From Oscillospiraceae bacterium (GTDB lineage: Bacteria; Bacillota; Clostridia; Oscillospirales; Acutalibacteraceae), in the NCBI GenBank assembly GCA_009779995.1, contig WRDW01000012.1:1-46015 (forward strand): a DNA stretch of 46,015 nt. The letters run 5' to 3'. A program made the position numbers and the translations under genes. Numbering within the stretch: the stretch's first letter is position 1; every line of letters starts with the position of its first letter. Below, in pieces: positions 41,120 to 46,015 of the stretch. The notes under the pieces were generated by a model, which searched no databases, was not told the DNA's origin, and saw only the letters and a program-made list of their open reading frames with translations.

Positions 41120-43564
41120 TTACGCCTCCTCGACGACCAATACATCCCCAACCTCCCGGCAAACATACGCCCCCCCAGCCTTAACGCTGCCCTCCAGCAG
41201 CTTCTCGCTGAGCAAATCCTCGATTTGCGTCTGGATGGCCCTGCGCAGGGGCCGTGCGCCATAGATGGGGTCGAAGCCCGCGCCGGCCATGCGGGCGGCC
41301 ACGCTTTCGTGGAAGGCGACGTCCATGCCCTGTTCCAGCAGGCGCGCGCGCACCTGCGCCAGCATACGCCCGGCGATCTCCTGGATCTGCGCCATATCCA
41401 GCTGGTGGAACACGATGATGTCGTCCACGCGGTTGAGGAACTCGGGCCGGAAGCCCTTCTTCAGCTCGCCCATCACGGCCTCGCGGATTTTCTCCTGGTC
41501 CTGCAGGCCCCCGTGGGATTCCCCCAGGGAGAAGCCCAGGCCGCCGGTCTGCTTGGTGATGAGCTTGGCCCCCAGGTTGGAGGTCATGATGACAATACAG
41601 TTCTTGAAGTCCACCACGCGGCCCTGGGCGTCGGTCAAGCGGCCATCTTCGAGAATTTGCAGTAAAATGTGAAATACATCCGGGTGGGCCTTCTCTATTT
41701 CGTCGAACAGGACGACGCAGTAGGGCTTGCGCCGCACCTGCTCGGTGAGCTGGCCGCCCTCGTCGTAGCCCACGTAGCCGGGCGGGGAGCCCACCAGGCG
41801 CGACACCGTGTGCTTCTCCATATATTCGGACATATCCATGCGCACCATGGCGTTCTCGCTGCCGAAGATGCTGGCCGCCAGGGCTTTCGAGAGCTCGGTT
41901 TTCCCCACGCCCGTGGGCCCGAGGAACAGAAACGAGCCCGTGGGACGCTTGGGGTCTTTGAGCCCGGCCCGGCCCCTGCGTATGGCTTTTGCAACTGCTG
42001 TCACAGCCTCGTCCTGCCCCACGATGCGCCGGTGGAGCTCGTCCTCCATCCCCAGCAGTCTCTCTGTCTCCTCCTGCGTGAGCTGCGTGGCGGGGATGCC
42101 CGTCCACTGGGAGACAATCGACGCAATCTCCTCGGGCGTCACCTCCCCGGCCTCCCTATTGCTGCCCTCCTGCCAGGCGAGCTTTCTCTCCTCCAGCTCC
42201 AGTTCCAGCTTGCGCTGCGCGTCGCGCAGCTCCGCCGCGCGCATGAACTCCTCGGCCTCCTTGGCGGCGTTCTTCTCGTCCTCGACTTCCTTCAGGCGGT
42301 CCTCGATCTCCTTCACGTCGGCAGGCGCTGTAAAGGCCCTCAATCGAACGCGGGAGGCAGCCTCATCAACGAGGTCAATCGCTTTATCGGGCAGGAATCT
42401 GTCGCCTATATAGCGGGAGCTCAGGCGCACGGCGGCCTCCATGGCCTCTTCTGTAATCCGGATCTTGTGATGCGCCTCGTATTTGTCGCGCAGGCCGTGC
42501 AAAATATCCAGGGTCTCGGCCTCGCCCGGCTCGTCGACAGTCACCGGCTGGAAGCGCCGCGCCAGGGCGGCGTCCTTCTCGATGTGCTTGCGGTATTCGT
42601 CCAGCGTCGTCGCGCCTATTACCTGCATTTCCCCCCGGGCGAGGGAGGGCTTGAGGATGTTCGCCGCGTCGGTGGCGCCCTCGGCGGCGCCGGCCCCAAT
42701 GATCGTGTGCAGCTCGTCTATGAACAAAATCACGTTCTTGGCCTTGTGGACTTCGTCGATGGCCGTTTTGATGCGCTCCTCGAAGTCGCCCCTGTATTTC
42801 GTCCCGGCCACCATGCCGGTCAAATCCACACTGAACACGCGCTTGCCCCGCAGCAGCTCGGGCACCTCCCCCGAGGCGATGCGCAGGGCCAGGCCCTCCG
42901 CCACGGCAGTTTTTCCCACGCCCGGTTCGCCTATGAGCACGGGGTTGTTCTTCGTGCGCCTGCATAAGATTTGCATCACCCGGGCGATTTCGGTCTCACG
43001 GCCGATCACGGGGTCGATCTCCTGGTTCGCGGCCATCTTGGTGAGATCGCGGCCGAAATTATCCAGGGTGGGCGTGGCGGTCTCCCCCACGCCCCCGGCG
43101 GGCACTTCGTCGGGCTTGCCGCCCTTCATGGCCCTATGGATGTCGTTAATCAGGTCCTGCACGGAGATATTCTGTTGCAATAACAGGCTCACCGCCGCGC
43201 TGCCGCGCTCCTGGAGCAGGGCCAGCAGCAGATGCTCGGTGCCCACCATGGGCAGTGCCCCCGAGCGCGCGATGGCCATGGCCTGCTCGAGCACGTGCTT
43301 GGTGCGCGGGGTGAAATCCGCGTTGGAGAGCACCGTGGGCGTACCCGCCATGGAGCCCGCGCGTATGGCGTCCTCGATTTTCTTTTCGCCCACCTTGCGC
43401 GCGCTGAGCACGGCGCGGGCCACGCCGTCGCCCTGGCGCAGCAGTCCCAGGAGCAGGTGCTCGCTGCCGACAAAGGTGTGCCCCAAGGCCTCGGCGGCTT
43501 CCACGGCCCTGTTCATGGCCGCGTTGGCCTTTTCGGTGAAGCCTCTGAATCTGTAATTGGACAT
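41120..43564 (-). CDS. clpC: ATP-dependent Clp protease ATPase subunit ClpC
   Basis: An 814-residue Hsp100 unfoldase that feeds ClpP. Two Clp N repeats (residues 1-145: HTFVGSEHLLLGLL and MVGTEHLLLALL) come first, then AAA1 with Walker A GEPGVGKTA (212-220) and FIDELHTI, a middle coiled coil (DRLKEVEDEKNAAKEAEEFM), and AAA2 with Walker A GPTGVGKTE (about 545) and FDEIEKAHPD. The C-terminal domain ends in an acidic tail. GGAGGG precedes the ATG. In Bacillus the order is ctsR-mcsA-mcsB-clpC; here a DUF3784 gene and repeats separate mcsB from clpC. McsB and McsA are its known adaptors. Confidence 0.96.
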   Translation of the reverse strand: MSNYRFRGFTEKANAAMNRAVEAAEALGHTFVGSEHLLLGLLRQGDGVARAVLSARKVGEKKIEDAIRAGSMAGTPTVLSNADFTPRTKHVLEQAMAIARSGALPMVGTEHLLLALLQERGSAAVSLLLQQNISVQDLINDIHRAMKGGKPDEVPAGGVGETATPTLDNFGRDLTKMAANQEIDPVIGRETEIARVMQILCRRTKNNPVLIGEPGVGKTAVAEGLALRIASGEVPELLRGKRVFSVDLTGMVAGTKYRGDFEERIKTAIDEVHKAKNVILFIDELHTIIGAGAAEGATDAANILKPSLARGEMQVIGATTLDEYRKHIEKDAALARRFQPVTVDEPGEAETLDILHGLRDKYEAHHKIRITEEAMEAAVRLSSRYIGDRFLPDKAIDLVDEAASRVRLRAFTAPADVKEIEDRLKEVEDEKNAAKEAEEFMRAAELRDAQRKLELELEERKLAWQEGSNREAGEVTPEEIASIVSQWTGIPATQLTQEETERLLGMEDELHRRIVGQDEAVTAVAKAIRRGRAGLKDPKRPTGSFLFLGPTGVGKTELSKALAASIFGSENAMVRMDMSEYMEKHTVSRLVGSPPGYVGYDEGGQLTEQVRRKPYCVVLFDEIEKAHPDVFHILLQILEDGRLTDAQGRVVDFKNCIVIMTSNLGAKLITKQTGGLGFSLGESHGGLQDQEKIREAVMGELKKGFRPEFLNRVDDIIVFHQLDMAQIQEIAGRMLAQVRARLLEQGMDVAFHESVAARMAGAGFDPIYGARPLRRAIQTQIEDLLSEKLLEGSVKAGGAYVCREVGDVLVVEEA

Positions 43565-43576
43565 TTAAATCCCTCC

Positions 43577-43599
43577 ATGCTGAATGCTGAATTATGATG
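43577..43599. repeat. Short heptamer array (TGAATGC type)
   Basis: Two to three TGAATGC-type units just upstream of the clpC ribosome site, related to the array at 25879. Confidence 0.6.
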
Positions 43600-43643
43600 C
43601 TGTTTTTCCGCTCTGAAAACGCGGCTGACCGCTATACCAAGCT

Positions 43644-43979
43644 TTACTCTTCCCTCAAAAAACGTTTTCCCGTATTCGTATACACCGCGCCGCCAACCAG
43701 TAAAGCAATGGACGCGGCCACGCTGCCGCCAACCAGCCAGCCCAGATCGTAGTGCGCCGCGGCATTGGTGAGCAAAATACACGGAATCATCGCGATGAGC
43801 AGCCAGCCCACGAAGCGGCCCAGGGCCTTTTCGTCATATTTCTCTCTTTTAGCGGGGGACATCGTGTTGTAGCCCGCGATCAGCATCGCGCCCCTGCCGC
43901 GCAGCAGCACCAGGGCGATGGCAAGCAGCAGCAGGCATACGCCGCCGGTGATGATGCAGCCTAAAGTTTCGTTCGTCAT
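43644..43979 (-). CDS. DUF3784 membrane protein
   Basis: A 111-residue protein with three predicted membrane helices. The loop GRGAMLIAGYNTMSPAKREKYDEKALGRFVG is the hallmark of DUF3784, a family of unknown function in Bacillota. The start at 43979 has AAAGGAG upstream; the longer reading begins inside the adjacent repeat. It lies between mcsB and clpC, which are normally contiguous, and is probably co-transcribed with them. Confidence 0.82.
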   Translation of the reverse strand: MTNETLGCIITGGVCLLLLAIALVLLRGRGAMLIAGYNTMSPAKREKYDEKALGRFVGWLLIAMIPCILLTNAAAHYDLGWLVGGSVAASIALLVGGAVYTNTGKRFLREE

Positions 43980-44002
43980 GTCGCTTCTCCTTTCGCAGTG
44001 TC

Positions 44003-44030
44003 TGTAGGGGTGGCCAACAGGCCGCCCGAA
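44003..44030. repeat. Partial palindromic repeat, family B-like
   Basis: TGTAGGGGTGGCCAACAGGC followed by CGCCCGAA, joined directly to the family A copy that begins at 44033. Confidence 0.6.
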
Positions 44031-44032
44031 TT

Positions 44033-44113
44033 TGTAGGGGGCGGCGTCCCCGACGCACCTGGCCCCACGAACGGTCTTTTTCCCCGGGGACGTCACGGAG
44101 GCCGTCCCCTACA
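44033..44113. repeat. Palindromic repeat, family A (copy 5)
   Basis: TGTAGGGGGCGGCGTCCCCG on the left and GGACGTCACGGAGGCCGTCC followed by CCTACA on the right, between mcsB and the DUF3784 gene. Confidence 0.85.
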
Positions 44114-44136
44114 ATGCGCGTTACAGCATAGCAATT

Positions 44137-44159
44137 GTCAACTGTCAACTGTCAACTGC
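44137..44159. repeat. Tandem heptamer array (TTGACAG type) overlapping the mcsB stop
   Basis: Three units on the - strand encode the last McsB residues QLTVDS and supply its stop codon. Confidence 0.88.
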
Positions 44160-45175
44160 TCCCGAATCATCTCCGCGCGCGCCCTGTCCCGCTGCCCGGC
44201 GTCCTGCACCTGCCTGGCCAGGCACAGCGTGGCGGGCTGGATGTCGGTCATCAGGGCGTTGAGCGTCTCCAGCGGGATGGGCAAAATCCCCCCCGTGACC
44301 CCCAGCCGCGCCAGGGAGAGCAGCTTGATGGCGTCGCCGCTGTCAAGGATGCGCGCGTAGCGCAGGATGCCGTAGGCCCGCCAGCACTTGTTGTCCCACT
44401 CGGGGCGCTGCAATAAGTCCGCCTGGGCGCGCCGTTCCTGCTCGGCAATCTGCAGCGTGATGGCCTGGAGGTTCTCCAGGGCCTGCCGCTCCTCTATGCC
44501 CAGCGTCACCTGGTTGCTCAGCTGGAACAGCGAGCCCTCGGCCTCGCTGCCCTCGCCGAAGGCCCCGCGTATGGTGAGCCCCAGCTTGGCGATGCTCTCG
44601 CCCAGCTGCCCCACGCGGCCCAGCGCCGCCAGGGCGGGCAGGTGCAGCAGCACGGAGGCGCGCATGGCCGTGCCGAGGTTGGTCGGGCACTGGGTGAGGT
44701 AGCCCAGGCGCTCGTCGAAGGCGTAGGTGAGCCCCCAGCCCAGGGCTGTATCGAGCTCGTCGGCCATGGCCCAGGTCTCCTCCAGGGCCAGCCCCGGGGA
44801 ATACGCCTGGATGCGCAGGTGGTCCTCCTCGCAGAGCATTGCGCTCACGCGCCCGTCGCCCCGCAGCAGCAGGGCCGTGCCCGCCTCCTGCCCGGCGAAT
44901 TCCGCGCTCACCAGCCGCCGCTCCGCCAGGGAGACGGCCTCCAGCTGCGGCAGGTCGGCCATTTCGATCCAGCGCACGGTCTCTATGGCCTTTTGGGCCA
45001 TGGCCAGCTCCTTCGCGGCCTTGCGTATCTCCCCGCAGACCTTCTGCCTGTCCGCGGCGTCCAGCCGCGCCGGGAAGGGGACGCCGGCCAGGTTGCGCGC
45101 CAGGCGCACCCGCGTGCTGAGCACCACATCGCCCTGCGGGCCCCTTTGGGCATACCATTTGTCCCGATCAAGCAT
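44138..45175 (-). CDS. mcsB: Protein arginine kinase McsB
   Basis: A 345-residue guanido-kinase homologue that phosphorylates arginines, marking proteins for ClpCP and inactivating CtsR in model Bacillota. The ATP-grip region VVLSTRVRLARNLAGVPFP (17-35), the mid-domain YLTQCPTNLGTAMRASVLLHLP with the catalytic Cys, and GAFGEGSEAEGSLFQLSNQ are as expected. There is no start of its own upstream of mcsA; the two genes overlap by eight bases. The last codons (QLTVDS) and stop come from a TTGACAG heptamer array, so the C-terminus has probably been altered slightly by the repeat. Confidence 0.95.
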   Translation of the reverse strand: MLDRDKWYAQRGPQGDVVLSTRVRLARNLAGVPFPARLDAADRQKVCGEIRKAAKELAMAQKAIETVRWIEMADLPQLEAVSLAERRLVSAEFAGQEAGTALLLRGDGRVSAMLCEEDHLRIQAYSPGLALEETWAMADELDTALGWGLTYAFDERLGYLTQCPTNLGTAMRASVLLHLPALAALGRVGQLGESIAKLGLTIRGAFGEGSEAEGSLFQLSNQVTLGIEERQALENLQAITLQIAEQERRAQADLLQRPEWDNKCWRAYGILRYARILDSGDAIKLLSLARLGVTGGILPIPLETLNALMTDIQPATLCLARQVQDAGQRDRARAEMIREQLTVDS

Positions 45176-45719
45176 TGTCCTGCCCCCCTTCCTCCAGTGT
45201 CCGGATCTCGTCGCGCAGCGCGGCGGCCCGCTCGTAGTCCTCCTCCTGCACGGCGGAGGCTATCTGTGCGCGTAAATGCTCGATGCGGGCCTGCCGCCGC
45301 CCCCGCTCGGCCACGGCCGGGTCGGCGCCGGGGGCCTTGCCCGTGTGCCGCAGCGCCCCGTGGATGCGCTGCAGCGTCGGCTGCAGCTGCTCGGCGAAGG
45401 TCTCGTAGCACTGCGCGCAGCCCACGTGCCCGCTCTGGATGATCTCGTTCAGCGAGCTGCCGCACAGCCCGCAGCGCGCCGGGGCGGCCAGCCCCTGCAG
45501 GCTGCTGCCGAGGAACCCGCTGAACAGATCGCCCAGCTGGAACCCGAGCTCGGGCGCGGCCAGCTGCCCCGGGGTCCCCAGGAAGCCGAAGGCTTTCTGG
45601 GGCGGAAGGCCCGCCTCCCGCGCGCAGGCGGCGCAAAGGTGGAACTCCTCCGCCGCCCCGTTCACCACCCGGCGGATGTGGGTGGTGGCCTCGTTTTGCT
45701 TGCAATGTTGGCAAAGCAT
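45168..45719 (-). CDS. mcsA: McsA, zinc-finger activator of McsB
   Basis: A 183-residue protein with paired CxxC motifs (CQHC near the start, CAAC at about 29-32, then CGLC and CAQC in the middle) that bind zinc, and a C-terminal UVR motif (RIEHLRAQIASAVQEEDYERAAALRDEIR, about 147-175) that contacts ClpC. McsA activates McsB and modulates CtsR in model species. AAAGGAG precedes the ATG at some distance. ctsR, normally upstream, is not found before the window ends; instead there is a palindromic repeat and a transposase end. Confidence 0.93.
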   Translation of the reverse strand: MLCQHCKQNEATTHIRRVVNGAAEEFHLCAACAREAGLPPQKAFGFLGTPGQLAAPELGFQLGDLFSGFLGSSLQGLAAPARCGLCGSSLNEIIQSGHVGCAQCYETFAEQLQPTLQRIHGALRHTGKAPGADPAVAERGRRQARIEHLRAQIASAVQEEDYERAAALRDEIRTLEEGGQDNA

Positions 45720-45793
45720 TATGGTTCAGCTCCTTTGACTAGGGTATGTTGAGTGGTTTTTTTGTATGCGGGGGGTGGGCTGCGTGCGGGTTG

Positions 45794-45895
45794 CTCGGCG
45801 CTGCAAAGCAGCGCCCTACAGGGACGCGGCCCGAGGCCGAAGATTTTTTGCAGCTGTCGCAGGTTTTTTATGGGCCTTTGGCCCAATCCCCGTAG
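45794..45895. repeat. Palindromic repeat, family C (copy 2), truncated
   Basis: Opposite in orientation to copy 1. It shares CGGCGCTGCAAAGCA, CGCCCTACAGGGA, CGGCCCGAGGCCG and GGGCCTTTGGCCCA. Identity stops after CCCCGTAG at 45895, where copy 1 would continue with its outer arm; the IS630-type sequence begins there. Confidence 0.8.
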
Positions 45896-45908
45896 TACCA
45901 TGTCCGCG

Positions 45909-46015
45909 CTAATACTTGACAATTGGATAAAGGTGTTTGAGTTTAGTTCGAGCGTCTTGGGTAGAGAACTGCCAGTCGACACCGCGTTGTGTAGCGTTGC
46001 GGTTGGTATGCCAGG
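45909..46015 (-). mobile_element. 3' end of an IS630-family transposase gene (partial)
   Basis: On the - strand, reading in from the right edge, the frame encodes 34 residues and a stop (TAG at 45911-45909). They include GVDWQFSTQDARTKLKHLYP, the typical IS630/Tc1-mariner-type ending (W-[QH]-F-[ST]-T-x-D-A-R-x-K-L-x-x-L-Y-P). The rest of the element is outside the window. The outer end is probably at the TA at 45896-45897; IS630 elements target TA. Confidence 0.82.

Noticed and set aside
45720-45793. Possible CtsR box upstream of mcsA (AGTCAAAGG).
   Set aside because: Only one degenerate half-site is present; the CtsR operator needs two GGTCAAA heptads three bases apart.

Overview
The window comes from a high-GC member of the Bacillota, most likely an uncultured gut-type clostridium. 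The evidence is HrcA with a CIRCE operator, an McsA-McsB-ClpC cluster, a BofA/YaaL sporulation-type pair, strong G-rich Shine-Dalgarno sites and consensus sigma-A promoters. I cannot fix the genus from sequence alone.

Layout, left to right. 0-8.6 kb (+): thiamine pyrophosphokinase, a WlbA-like sugar dehydrogenase, a DUF5696-like lipoprotein, an N-acetylhexosamine kinase-like phosphotransferase with an apparent ATA start, a membrane protein, galE, and a Big_2 lipoprotein behind a promoter holding a perfect palindrome. 8.7-9.4 kb (-): bofA and yaaL. 9.5-13.4 kb (+): manA, a degenerate McrB-like AAA+ protein and two tandem membrane-anchored metallo-beta-lactamase-fold proteins. 13.4-21.4 kb (+): the class I heat-shock operon, in the order CIRCE-hrcA-grpE-[hicA-hicB]x2-lipoprotein-dnaK-uma2-NYN-dnaJ, heavily interrupted by accessory genes. 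21.4-33.8 kb (-): a glycan-uptake cluster of GH38 alpha-mannosidase, small lipoprotein, propeller-fused solute-binding protein, HlyD/MacA-like adaptor, a MacB-core/MalF fusion, MalG, a four-helix-bundle protein and an MsmX/UgpC-type ATPase. 33.9-36.6 kb (-): a GGGtGRT protein and an Fe-S scaffold split by a lipoprotein. 36.8-41 kb: two paralogous divergent modules (XRE repressor | zinc-ribbon/SHOCT protein; XRE repressor | membrane protein) flanking a B12-binding radical SAM gene. 41.1-45.7 kb (-): clpC, a DUF3784 membrane protein, mcsB and mcsA. At 45.9-46.0 kb (-) lies the 3' end of an IS630-family transposase.

The most distinctive feature is the repeat content. At least six families of long palindromic repeats occupy most of the longer intergenic gaps. 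Several families share GTAGGG/CCCTAC ends. One copy sits in frame inside a coding sequence and appears to have fused two transporter genes. One lies between the CIRCE operator and hrcA. One is cut by the IS630 element. A second class is tandem heptamers (TTGACAG, ATTGACA, TGAATGC types). Each unit carries one TGA, so three units close all three frames, and two genes end inside such arrays.

ManA, GalE, the kinase, GH38 and the ABC system suggest use of mannose- and hexosamine-containing glycans. The heat-shock and Clp operons have both been invaded by accessory genes (toxin-antitoxin pairs, predicted nucleases, small membrane proteins), which would put that cargo under stress control. This last point is inference.
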